Assembly (NCBI GenBank): GCA_045603585.1
Contig: JAZUMK010000043.1
Coordinates: 1 to 13,248, forward strand
DNA length: 13,248 bases
Direction of reading: 5' to 3'
Source of the DNA: SFEL01 sp045603585
GTDB lineage: Bacteria; Bacillota; Clostridia; Christensenellales; CAG-138
The position numbers and the translations under genes are program-made. This document shows, piece by piece, positions 6,480 to 12,840 of this stretch (position 1 is its first letter; every line of letters begins with the position of its first letter). The notes under the pieces are model-generated. The model searched no databases, had not been told where the DNA came from, and saw only the letters and a program-made list of their open reading frames with translations.

Positions 6480-7400
6480 ATGGCCGTATTGATTCTCAGA
6501 ATCATACTGATCGTTCAGTTCCTGTGGGTACTGGCATACACCGCTTACGACATCGTAAAGACCAAGAAGCATCTCATGGCCGGCAAGGACCGCTATGCCA
6601 AGAATGCTGTCATCGGTCTTATAACCGACTTCTTTGATACCCTTGGCGTAGGCTGTTTTGCTCCCACCATGTTTGCCTTTAAGGTAACCGGTGCAATGCC
6701 CAAGGATGAAAACGGCAAGGACAGGGACGATCTGGTTCCCGGCACCCTTAACATCGGTCACTGCTGGCCTGTTATTACCGAGGCGCTGCTGTTCCTGGAT
6801 TTCGTAGCGGTTGAGCCCCTTACTCTGGTGGGCCTGCTGGTAGCTGCCTGCCTTGGCGGCTGGATCGGCGCAGGCTGGGTATCCAAGTGGAAGGTAAACA
6901 CCGTGCGTATAGCCATCTCCGTATGCCTGCTGGCTACCGCTATTGTTGTTATCATGCGTCAGTTTGGCATCGGGCCCTATGCCGGCGAAAACGAGGCTCT
7001 GCTTGGCCTTCACGGCGTGAAGCTCATCGTGGCGCTGGTCATCAACTTCGTGCTTGGCATGCTGATGAATCTGGGCTTTGGCCTGTATGCGCCCTGCATG
7101 GGTATGCTGCTGGCTCTGGGCATGGACGTTGGCGCAATATTCCCCATCATGATGGGCTCCACCGCCATTCAGATGCCCTTCTCTTCCACCATCTTCATCA
7201 AGGAAGGCAAGTATGACCCCAAGGCTACCGTTATGCTGGGCATTTTCGGTATCATAGGCGTATTCATTGCATACTTCTTGGTAAAGAGCATGGATGTTAC
7301 CTATCTGCTCTACATCGTAATCGCCGTAATGGTATACACTGCGATCCGTTACCTCATTGAAGGTGTAAAGGGCGTAAAGACGGAGAAAGCCGCAAACTAA
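6480..7400 (+). CDS. TauE/SafE-family membrane transporter
   Basis: This polytopic membrane protein of 306 residues has about eight hydrophobic segments. The family exports sulfite, sulfoacetate or related organic anions, or takes up such compounds. Family hallmarks are DFFDTLGVGCFAPTMF near residues 50-65 and the second-half repeat GFGLYAPCMGMLLALGMD, reflecting the internal duplication of these carriers. The ATG at 6480 has GGAGG 10 nt upstream and fits the family start; an in-frame upstream ATG at 6372 lies within the promoter region. Divergence from the LysR gene suggests induced expression. A strong hairpin terminator lies at 7479-7516. Codon use is rich in C-ending codons, as in well-expressed genes. 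The substrate is unknown. Confidence 0.85.
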   Translation: MAVLILRIILIVQFLWVLAYTAYDIVKTKKHLMAGKDRYAKNAVIGLITDFFDTLGVGCFAPTMFAFKVTGAMPKDENGKDRDDLVPGTLNIGHCWPVITEALLFLDFVAVEPLTLVGLLVAACLGGWIGAGWVSKWKVNTVRIAISVCLLATAIVVIMRQFGIGPYAGENEALLGLHGVKLIVALVINFVLGMLMNLGFGLYAPCMGMLLALGMDVGAIFPIMMGSTAIQMPFSSTIFIKEGKYDPKATVMLGIFGIIGVFIAYFLVKSMDVTYLLYIVIAVMVYTAIRYLIEGVKGVKTEKAAN

Positions 7401-7407
7401 CCCTTTG

Positions 7408-7428
7408 ATATCCTTGCCAAAAGGATAT
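7408..7428. other. Small hairpin after the TauE/SafE gene
   Basis: ATATCCTT-GCCAA-AAGGATAT forms a perfect 8-bp stem eight nt after the stop codon. No T-run follows, so it is not a classical terminator. It may protect the mRNA 3' end or be a protein-binding dyad. Confidence 0.35.
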
Positions 7429-7478
7429 ACTGTCTGAACAGCACAAGTTTCAGGCGAGTACCTCTGGCTGAAAAAAGG

Positions 7479-7519
7479 AAAAGAAGCAGCGCAGGCCCTT
7501 CAGTGCTGCTTCTTTTCTG
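7479..7519 (+). terminator. Rho-independent terminator of the TauE/SafE gene
   Basis: AAAAGAAGCAGC (7479-7490) pairs perfectly with GCTGCTTCTTTT (7505-7516), giving a 12-bp stem with T-rich 3' arm. It stands only 15 nt before the SD of the next gene (7532-7537). The next gene must therefore rely on read-through or on a promoter I could not see. Confidence 0.75.
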
Positions 7520-7541
7520 ATAAACCGATTTAGGAGGCAAT

Positions 7542-8081
7542 ATGTTTGAGAATTACTATACGGTGGATGTAAAGAGATATATCGGTTGGTACGCTCCGCC
7601 TGCAGCAAAGCGCCGCGGTTTTAAGCTGTGGATGGGGATACTTGCGCTGAGCGCCGTTATGACTCTGGTGGGGCATATTCTCAATGCCGGGGGTAAAATC
7701 ATATCCATAGGATGGATGCTGATGTTTATAGGATGCTATCGCGGGCTGTTTTTTGACCAGGTATACGCAAGGCGGCAGTTTTACGCCATATGCCGCAGCA
7801 TGAACAAGGGCGGAGAGCAGCAGTGGACCAGAAGGAATATAGCCAATGCTGACGGCGTGGAGTCATATACCGATGACATGATATGCCTGAGCATACGCTG
7901 GGATGAGGTGGATAGGATCCGCGAGGATGAACACCATGTGGATATACACAGCGGCGAGAATGTTATTCGCTTTGAAAAGGACAGCTTTGCTGAGGGCGCG
8001 GCGGATGAATTCAGCCTGTGGCTGGAAGAAAAGCTGCCCAATATATCCATAGAGCGGGGAATACCGCTGTATCTTTGCTGA
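7542..8081 (+). CDS. YcxB-like membrane protein
   Basis: This 179-residue protein has two transmembrane helices (about 28-47 and 52-70) and a soluble C-terminal domain. The C-terminal part (about 95-165), with ICLSIRWDEVDRIREDEHHV and VIRFEKDSF, matches the general pattern of YcxB-like domains: a Trp-containing strand, an acidic turn and a final helix ending in a Leu-rich stretch. The function of this family is not known. An AGGAGG SD is 4 nt before the ATG. It stands alone between two terminators (7479-7519 and 8159-8192), so it is monocistronic. No link to the sigma-factor operon downstream is visible apart from proximity and orientation. Confidence 0.6.
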   Translation: MFENYYTVDVKRYIGWYAPPAAKRRGFKLWMGILALSAVMTLVGHILNAGGKIISIGWMLMFIGCYRGLFFDQVYARRQFYAICRSMNKGGEQQWTRRNIANADGVESYTDDMICLSIRWDEVDRIREDEHHVDIHSGENVIRFEKDSFAEGAADEFSLWLEEKLPNISIERGIPLYLC

Positions 8082-8158
8082 AAAAAAGCATTTCTCCGGT
8101 GCTGCAGGGCAGCCTCAATCAGCACAGAGCTGCTGTGCACATATAGTTTCTGAAAGAC

Positions 8159-8192
8159 AAGTCCGCTGAGCTTATTGTTCGGCGGACTTTTT
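8159..8192 (+). terminator. Rho-independent terminator of the YcxB-like gene
   Basis: AAGTCCGC (8159-8166) pairs with GCGGACTT (8182-8189), followed by TTT. It isolates the YcxB-like gene from the sigma-factor operon. A smaller hairpin, GCACAG-AGCTG-CTGTGC, lies just upstream (about 8122-8138). Confidence 0.7.
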
Positions 8193-8205
8193 AATTAACG
8201 TACTT

Positions 8206-8240
8206 GGGAACGGGAACGGGTTTTGTTTGGATATTATCGA
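8206..8240 (+). promoter_or_regulatory. Candidate ECF-type promoter with doubled GGGAAC
   Basis: GGGAAC occurs twice back to back (8206-8217), followed by another GGG. ECF sigma -35 elements often read GGAAC. About 17 nt further on lies TTATCGATA, a possible -10. If real, this would be an autoregulated promoter for the ECF gene at 8351. A long-loop hairpin, AAAGCCGA/TCGGCTTT (8262-8303), follows in the leader. Nothing here proves recognition by this sigma factor. Confidence 0.35.
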
Positions 8241-8350
8241 TATGAACGCACTGTTATACAAAAAGCCGATATAAGAGTTTTGATAAACGGATTTGTCGGC
8301 TTTAGTCGTATTATTAGTGGTGAATAACAAAACCGGGGAGGGGGGAGACC

Positions 8351-8833
8351 ATGCGCAGCGAGCAGCAAGTGAATAACGCCATTGAACGGTATGCCGATAT
8401 GGTACTGCGGCTGTGTACGGTTTACCTGAAAAACAGTTCCGATGCGGAGGATGTATTCCAGACGGTTTTCCTCAAATACACCCTGCATACCAAACCCTTT
8501 GAAAATACGGAGCATGAAAAAGCCTGGCTGATACGGGTGACGGTGAATGCCTGCAAGGATCTGCTGAAGAGCTTTTTCCGCAGCCGCACCATCTCTATTG
8601 AAGATATGGGGGAATACGCCCCCGGGATCAACTCAGAGCAATATGCCATTATGGAAGCGGTGTGGGCGCTGCCCAAGCAATATAGGGATGTTATATATCT
8701 GCACTATTACGAAGGCTATACCGCCCCGGAGATCGCCGGGATATTGAAACGAAACCCCAATACAGTGTATACCCACCTGCATAAGGGAAAGGAACTGCTG
8801 AGAGAAAGTCTGGGAGGTGAAATGGATGGATAA
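8351..8833 (+). CDS. ECF-type RNA polymerase sigma factor
   Basis: This 160-residue group-4 sigma factor has sigma2 and sigma4 domains only. The sigma2 domain (about 8-75) contains NSSDAEDVFQTVFLKYTL, the typical core-binding/-10 recognition pattern (DAEDVxQxVF). The sigma4 domain (about 100-155) contains YYEGYTAPEIAGILKRNPNT followed by VYTHLHKGKELL, a helix-turn-helix for -35 binding. A very strong purine-rich SD (GGGGAGGGGGGAG) precedes the ATG. Its stop overlaps the start of the anti-sigma gene by 8 nt, so the pair is translationally coupled. It heads a five-gene operon whose other products are a membrane anti-sigma, an ABC exporter-like pair and a small membrane protein. Envelope or metal stress is a likely signal, by inference. 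Confidence 0.92.
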   Translation: MRSEQQVNNAIERYADMVLRLCTVYLKNSSDAEDVFQTVFLKYTLHTKPFENTEHEKAWLIRVTVNACKDLLKSFFRSRTISIEDMGEYAPGINSEQYAIMEAVWALPKQYRDVIYLHYYEGYTAPEIAGILKRNPNTVYTHLHKGKELLRESLGGEMDG

Positions 8834-9530
8834 CAGAATAAGGGGGGCTTTTGATACCATTCAGACCCCGGAGCGTCTGAAGCGGAAAACCAAGGCGGTT
8901 TTGCGTAAAAAGACCTTTGACTACGGAGGCAACCTGATACAGCTGAAAAGACATCGCAGGCGGCTTGCGGCGGGGCTGATGACGCTGTGCGCTGCGGTAA
9001 CGGGCAGCGGTCTTTGGTTTTTCCCCACCACCAGCATTGGGGTGGAGGTGAATCCCTCCATTGAGCTGAAGGTAAACGCGCTGGATCGGGCGATTTCCCT
9101 GAGGGGCAAAAACGATGACGGCATTGCCCTGGCGGAGGAAATAGACGTTAAGGGTATGGCCTATGACGATGCCATGCAGCGGATACTGCTGAGCCACGGC
9201 ATGGAGCCCTATCTTGAGCAGGGCAGCACTATAACCATCACCGTGGCCGGCGGCGGAACCGAGAACCATGGCGAGGAAATGCTGAGCCGAGTGCTCTGCC
9301 GGGCCTATAACATCGCCCGGGAGGAAAACGTGGTTTACTATCAGGTGGACTGGGAGACCGTCAGGGCAGCACAGGACGCAGGGCTCTGCATCCCCCGGTA
9401 TCTGGCATGGCAGCAGCTGAAAAAAGATAATCCCGCCGCCACGGCAGAGGATGCGCGGCAGCTGCCCAAGGAAATGGTAAGCCGGCTTGCTCAGGTAAAA
9501 ATACTGGAAAATCCCTGCGGGGATGAATAA
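8826..9530 (+). CDS. Membrane anti-sigma factor with RsgI-like extracytoplasmic domain
   Basis: This protein of 234 residues has three parts. First is a cytoplasmic N-terminal helix-rich segment (1-46, IRGAFDTIQTPERLKRKTKA) that would hold the sigma factor. Next is one transmembrane helix (about 47-67). Last is an extracytoplasmic domain beginning SIGVEVNPSIELKVNALDRA (70-89), the hallmark of the middle domain of RsgI anti-sigma factors. I chose the ATG at 8826, with GGAGG 8 nt upstream (8813-8817); an in-frame GTG at 8817 overlaps that SD. Classical RsgI partners the SigI family, but here the partner is a plain ECF factor. The protein lacks the carbohydrate-binding modules fused to RsgI in cellulolytic clostridia. 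Release probably involves proteolysis, by analogy. Confidence 0.75.
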   Translation: MDNRIRGAFDTIQTPERLKRKTKAVLRKKTFDYGGNLIQLKRHRRRLAAGLMTLCAAVTGSGLWFFPTTSIGVEVNPSIELKVNALDRAISLRGKNDDGIALAEEIDVKGMAYDDAMQRILLSHGMEPYLEQGSTITITVAGGGTENHGEEMLSRVLCRAYNIAREENVVYYQVDWETVRAAQDAGLCIPRYLAWQQLKKDNPAATAEDARQLPKEMVSRLAQVKILENPCGDE

Positions 9531-9544
9531 AAGGAGAAATCATT

Positions 9545-10750
9545 ATGCTGATGCTGATTTGGAACAACATTGCCCGGCGGCGGAGCCAGTCCGTGCTGAC
9601 GGTGACCATCACAATGCTTACGGTGCTGGTGTTCGTAATGGTGATGGGCGTCTTTCAGACGGTAAATCAGGGCCTTGCCCTGAGCCGTGAACGGCTGGGA
9701 GCGGATGCGGTTCTTGTGCCCAAGTATTCCTCTGTGGAGGCGGACGACCTGTTGTTTACCGCTATCCCTTCCAATATCTATATGCCTATGGAGGTAGTGG
9801 AGCAGGCAAAGGAGCTGGAAGGTGCAGAGGCAATGACCGCCCAGTTTTACTGTCAGACGCTGGCCCTGGGCTGCTGTGAGCCCGGCGAAGAGGTCAGGAT
9901 TATAGGCTACGACTCCTCTACGGACTTTATCCTCAAGCCCTATCTGGATGAAGCCAGCCAGAGCCACATAAATCAGGAACAGCTTATAGTGGGCAGCAAT
10001 TTTGAGGACCAGGAGCTGGTGGGCAGCAATTATATGATACTTGGCCGTGTGTTTAAGGTGGTAAGCATGCTGCAGCCCACCGGCACCGGCATGGACAGCA
10101 CCATTTTCATGGACTGGCGCACAGCTCAGGATATGTGCCTGGAAAACGAGGTGCTCAGGGAAAACTGGACCAAGAAGGATCCCCACGACTGCATCTCGGT
10201 AATCATGATAAAGTTTGCCGAGGGCACCGACCCTCAGGCCTTTGTAAAGCAGGTGGAGGAATCCGGCATGCCCGCCAAGTGCCTGCTGACAGGCGAGACC
10301 ATATCCTCTTTGCAGAGCCAGCTTGAGGTTACCATGCGGGTGATGTTTGCCCTGTGGGCCGCGTCGCTGCTTATCGCGGTGCTGTCGCTGGTGGGCAGGT
10401 TCAATGCACTTGCCAAGGAGCGCAAGAAGGAGATAGGCCTGCTTCACGCCATCGGCCTCAATAAGGGGCAGGTATTCGGCCTGATAATCGGCGAAACCTG
10501 CACCATGGCATTGATGGGCGGCCTGCTTGGCAGCGCTATTGCCCTGGTATGTATGGACCCTGTAATTGAGCTGCTCAAGGATGCCTTCAAGCTGTCCCCC
10601 TCGGTATGGAACACGTCCCTTGCACTGCTTTGCGGCGGGTCAGGCGTGGCGCTGGCCCTTGTGCTGGGCTTTGCGGCGGCGGTTTCTCCGGCATGGAAGA
10701 GCGCATCCATGGATCCCCAGACAGCCATTACACAGGGAGAGGTGAACTGA
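9545..10750 (+). CDS. FtsX/MacB-like ABC transporter permease
   Basis: This 401-residue permease has the MacB-type topology: an N-terminal helix (about 16-38), a long extracytoplasmic domain (about 40-263), then three helices (about 265-287, 308-337 and 358-381). A cytoplasmic loop with RFNALAKERKKEIGLLHAIG precedes the second of these, as is typical of FtsX domains. Such permeases do not translocate across the membrane like importers. They transmit force to extracytoplasmic substrates or partners. The outer domain carries a paired cysteine motif, LGCCEPG (Cys110, Cys111), plus Cys103, and IIGYDSSTDFILKPYL. I recall this CC/YDxxTDF pattern from a permease subfamily found near iron- and redox-related genes. 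That link is from memory and not tested. An AAGGAG SD lies 8 nt upstream. Confidence 0.85.
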   Translation: MLMLIWNNIARRRSQSVLTVTITMLTVLVFVMVMGVFQTVNQGLALSRERLGADAVLVPKYSSVEADDLLFTAIPSNIYMPMEVVEQAKELEGAEAMTAQFYCQTLALGCCEPGEEVRIIGYDSSTDFILKPYLDEASQSHINQEQLIVGSNFEDQELVGSNYMILGRVFKVVSMLQPTGTGMDSTIFMDWRTAQDMCLENEVLRENWTKKDPHDCISVIMIKFAEGTDPQAFVKQVEESGMPAKCLLTGETISSLQSQLEVTMRVMFALWAASLLIAVLSLVGRFNALAKERKKEIGLLHAIGLNKGQVFGLIIGETCTMALMGGLLGSAIALVCMDPVIELLKDAFKLSPSVWNTSLALLCGGSGVALALVLGFAAAVSPAWKSASMDPQTAITQGEVN

Positions 10751-10751
10751 T

Positions 10752-11417
10752 ATGGAAATATGCAAACTGGAAAACATTCATAAGGCCTATCGCATGGGCG
10801 AGACCGTCACCCCCCTTAAGGGAATTACCCTTACTGTAAACAGCGGCGACTTTATCGCCGTGGAGGGCCCCTCAGGCATCGGCAAGAGCACCCTGCTGTA
10901 CGTTATGGGTACGCTGCTTAAGGCTGACGAGGGTACATATACCTATGGCGGCAAGGATGTAGCCAAATTCTCCGATGGGGAAAAATCCGCATTCCGGGCA
11001 AGCAAGATAGGCTTCCTCTTTCAGGACAGCACCATGATTCAGGCGCTGACATTAAGGGAGAACCTTATCTTTACCCAGGGCGTGGGCGGCAAAAAGGACA
11101 GCAAAAAAGTGGATGAACTGCTGTATCTGTTCGGCCTTGAGGATCGCGCCGATTTCTTCCCCCATCAGCTTTCTGGCGGTCAGCGCCGCCGTGCCATGGC
11201 GGCACGGTGCCTGCTGCAGAATCCCGAGCTGATACTGGCGGACGAGCCCACCAATGACCTGGACGAGCACTGGTCCCAAGAGGTGATACGGATACTTAAG
11301 GAGCAGACGGAAAAGGGAACCGCGGTGGTTATGGTTACCCACAACAGCCGCTGGGCACAAAACGCCAACCGCCGCATGCGGCTGGAGGACGGCGTTCTTA
11401 CAGATATTGCTGATTAA
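10752..11417 (+). CDS. LolD/MacB-type ABC transporter ATP-binding protein
   Basis: This 221-residue cytoplasmic ATPase partners the FtsX-type permease. Motifs are complete: Walker A GPSGIGKST (39-47), Q-loop Gln91, signature LSGGQRRRA (140-148), Walker B ILADEP (161-166) followed by TNDLD, and switch His197. The length and the ADEPTNDLD form are typical of the LolD/MacB/FtsE group. It starts 1 nt after the permease stop with a GAGAGGTG SD, so the two are coupled. The 15-nt gap to the DUF4418-like gene shows they form one module. It has no extension and no missing residues. Confidence 0.92.
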   Translation: MEICKLENIHKAYRMGETVTPLKGITLTVNSGDFIAVEGPSGIGKSTLLYVMGTLLKADEGTYTYGGKDVAKFSDGEKSAFRASKIGFLFQDSTMIQALTLRENLIFTQGVGGKKDSKKVDELLYLFGLEDRADFFPHQLSGGQRRRAMAARCLLQNPELILADEPTNDLDEHWSQEVIRILKEQTEKGTAVVMVTHNSRWAQNANRRMRLEDGVLTDIAD

Positions 11418-11431
11418 GGGAGGAAAATGAT

Positions 11432-11851
11432 ATGAAAACCAAGCTGAATAAAATTATGATCGCACTGCAGGCTGTCAGCGCCCTGTGTGTAATAGGCGCA
11501 GTAAAAATCTGGGCGCCTGTATGCGGCAAGCTGCTGGACCTTGCAAACGGAAATCAGGTGCCCATGAAGTGCCACTGGGCGGAACAGGCGGCGGTTGCCG
11601 TATGCGTCATCATTCTTGCAGCGGCTATGATGGCTCTCTTTGCAAAGAAGGAATACAAGAGCCTGATGGTGGTAAACGGTGTGGCAGGCGTTATGCTGTT
11701 CCTTGTGTTCACAAGCCTCATCGGCGTCTGCGCCAACCCTGATATGCGCTGCAACATAACCAAGCTGTGGGGCATGGGCGGGGCTGCCGTGGTGGTCATA
11801 ACGTCCCTTATCAATCTGCTCAGCGGCAAGGAAGGGCAGATACCGGATTAA
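11432..11851 (+). CDS. Four-helix membrane protein, DUF4418-like, with paired extracytoplasmic cysteines
   Basis: This 139-residue protein has four predicted membrane helices (about 7-27, 52-70, 77-98 and 113-131). The Lys-rich loop AKKEYK between helices 2 and 3 should be cytoplasmic. Both outer loops then hold conserved-looking ligands: loop 1 has PVCG (Cys31) and MKCHW (Met45, Cys47, His48); loop 2 has VCANPDMRCN (Cys100, Met105, Cys107). I recognise the pattern as the DUF4418 family, whose function is unknown. The Met/Cys/His array suggests metal binding or disulfide chemistry; that is inference. An AAGGGAGG SD lies 8 nt upstream. It is the last gene of the sigma/ABC operon, 10 nt before a perfect bidirectional terminator, and probably works with the MacB-like transporter. 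Confidence 0.7.
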   Translation: MKTKLNKIMIALQAVSALCVIGAVKIWAPVCGKLLDLANGNQVPMKCHWAEQAAVAVCVIILAAAMMALFAKKEYKSLMVVNGVAGVMLFLVFTSLIGVCANPDMRCNITKLWGMGGAAVVVITSLINLLSGKEGQIPD

Positions 11852-11861
11852 CTTACAATTT

Positions 11862-11901
11862 AAAAATACAGCGCTGTTACTTTGGACAGCGCTGTATTTT
11901 T
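11862..11901. terminator. Perfect bidirectional terminator
   Basis: A 16-bp perfect stem, AAAAATACAGCGCTGT / ACAGCGCTGTATTTTT, has an 8-nt loop and T-runs on both strands. It ends the plus-strand sigma/ABC operon and the convergent minus-strand thiamine pyrophosphokinase gene. Confidence 0.92.
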
Positions 11902-11939
11902 ATTATGCGGGAATTTAAGATAGCAACTCTGCTTTATAC

Positions 11940-12560
11940 CTATCTGACCTTAATTAAAAGGAGCTTGCCGCATTTTACAGATACGACGGCCTTTTCGCCG
12001 GGCAGTACTTCGTTGCTTATGCCATACTGGTATTCGCAGGAAATCTCTGCGTCAGCCAACGGATACTTTGCGCCGTTAATGGTAATGCCCTTGGCACAGC
12101 CCGTGATATTCAAAAGCGAGAAGAAGGAATACTTATCGCAGATGGAAACCGGCCTTTCGGAAACAATCTCCATTTCGGAATAATCGTCTATGATGCAGCC
12201 TTTCTTTCCAAGGGAATCCAGATAAAGCAGGACAGACACATTGCCGAGGGTGTGGTCAAGCCTTGCGCCTGCCACGCCGATCAAAAGAAAATCGTCAAAA
12301 CCTCTTTTGATTGCCTCTTTTACGGCATACACGGTATCGGTGTCATCCTTTTCCCGGGGCAGAACTATGGTTTCTGTATGGAGGAGGGGATTGTCGTGGG
12401 AATCGAAATCACCCACGATCAAGCTCGGCTTGGCATGGAGATGCTGCAAATGCTTCAGGCCGCTGTCGCAGAAAACCACATAGTCATCGGCACACAGCTT
12501 TTCGCGGATAAAACCATAATTGTTTATATCCGCGCCGCCTACAATTACACAGCGTTTCAT
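11940..12560 (-). CDS. thiN: Thiamine pyrophosphokinase
   Basis: This 206-residue cytoplasmic enzyme transfers pyrophosphate from ATP to thiamine, giving thiamine pyrophosphate (TPP). Family motifs are clear: the N-terminal CVIVGGADI, then CDSG (31-34), GDFDS (50-54), EKDDTD (70-75) and GVAGARLDH (95-103). These acidic motifs bind magnesium and ATP, and the RxDH region is catalytic. The length is typical of bacterial enzymes. Start choice is uncertain: the ATG at 12560 has GGTGG 7 nt upstream, an ATG at 12563 is adjacent, and one at 12578 sits too close to AAGGAG. The leader contains two TPP riboswitches, so the enzyme's product should repress its gene. No thiamine biosynthesis or dedicated thiamine transporter gene is adjacent. 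Confidence 0.92.
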   Translation of the reverse strand: MKRCVIVGGADINNYGFIREKLCADDYVVFCDSGLKHLQHLHAKPSLIVGDFDSHDNPLLHTETIVLPREKDDTDTVYAVKEAIKRGFDDFLLIGVAGARLDHTLGNVSVLLYLDSLGKKGCIIDDYSEMEIVSERPVSICDKYSFFSLLNITGCAKGITINGAKYPLADAEISCEYQYGISNEVLPGEKAVVSVKCGKLLLIKVR

Positions 12561-12688
12561 CATTTGTCCACCGTCCATTCTCCTTGCAGATCAAAAGCGT
12601 GATTCATAGGGCCTGCGCCTTTATCCGGGTCAAGCATCGCTGCCAATGCGCCGGGCGACCCGCTGAGGCAGGCCCGCCGGGGCCCCAT
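12560..12688 (-). other. Possible 42-codon open frame between riboswitch 2 and thiN
   Basis: An open frame starts with an ATG exactly at the 3' edge of the second TPP aptamer. It ends in a TGA overlapping the possible thiN start at 12563 (ATGA). The peptide would begin MGPRRACLSG and end NHAFDLQGEWTVDK. No SD precedes the ATG at 12688. A shorter version from 12607 would encode 15 residues, with AAAGG about 11 nt upstream. I recognise no family. It may be a leader peptide, the tail of a deleted gene, or chance. Confidence 0.25.
12609..12675. other. GC-rich nested hairpin between riboswitch 2 and thiN
   Basis: Three concentric pairings are visible: GGGCCTGC (12609-12616) with GCAGGCCC (12668-12675), CGGGTC (12626-12631) with GACCCG (12657-12662), and GCAT (12634-12637) with ATGC (12646-12649). 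No T-run follows on the minus strand, so it is not a classical terminator. It could be the expression platform of the second riboswitch or an independent structural element. Confidence 0.5.
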
Positions 12689-12770
12689 AATACGGCGGCA
12701 TTATCCGCAGCAGGTATAAGGGCCGAAGGATATACCTTCCTCGCAGCCTGTCAATACAGGCTTCCCTGTG
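12689..12770 (-). ncRNA. TPP riboswitch (THI element), second copy, with altered conserved bases
   Basis: On the minus strand the layout is that of a TPP aptamer: GGGAAGCC, a P2 stem GCCTGT/ACAGGC, then the pyrimidine-sensing motif as CTGCGAG, P3 GAAGG/CCTTC, ACCTGCTGCGG and GGATAATGCCGCCGTA. Against the consensus, CTGAGA has become CTGCGA and CCTGAT has become CCTGCT. The usual GTAGGGAA 3' end is GTATTATGG. The core is still plainly recognisable and very like the first copy, so it probably arose by tandem duplication. Whether it still binds TPP cannot be told from sequence. Confidence 0.8.
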
Positions 12771-12780
12771 TTTTCAGCTG

Positions 12781-12821
12781 TAAAATAAAACAGGAGACAG
12801 CCTGCTTTGGATGCCTCCTGT
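12781..12821 (-). terminator. Terminator between the two TPP riboswitches
   Basis: Read on the minus strand, ACAGGAG (12821-12815) pairs with CTCCTGT (12796-12790), with an inner CA/TG pair, followed by TTTTATTTT. It follows the first TPP aptamer directly and is its likely expression platform: TPP binding would favour this hairpin and stop transcription before thiN. Confidence 0.8.
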
Positions 12822-12840
12822 AAAAAATCCCTGTGTATGA

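Noticed and set aside
9491..10447. A 318-codon minus-strand open frame opposite the FtsX-type permease
   Set aside because: It has a His/Gln-rich composition typical of antisense frames and no SD or domain. The plus strand encodes a clear permease.
12584..12823. A 79-codon plus-strand frame across the second riboswitch
   Set aside because: It lies entirely over the aptamer, terminator and hairpin of the minus-strand leader, with no SD or domain.
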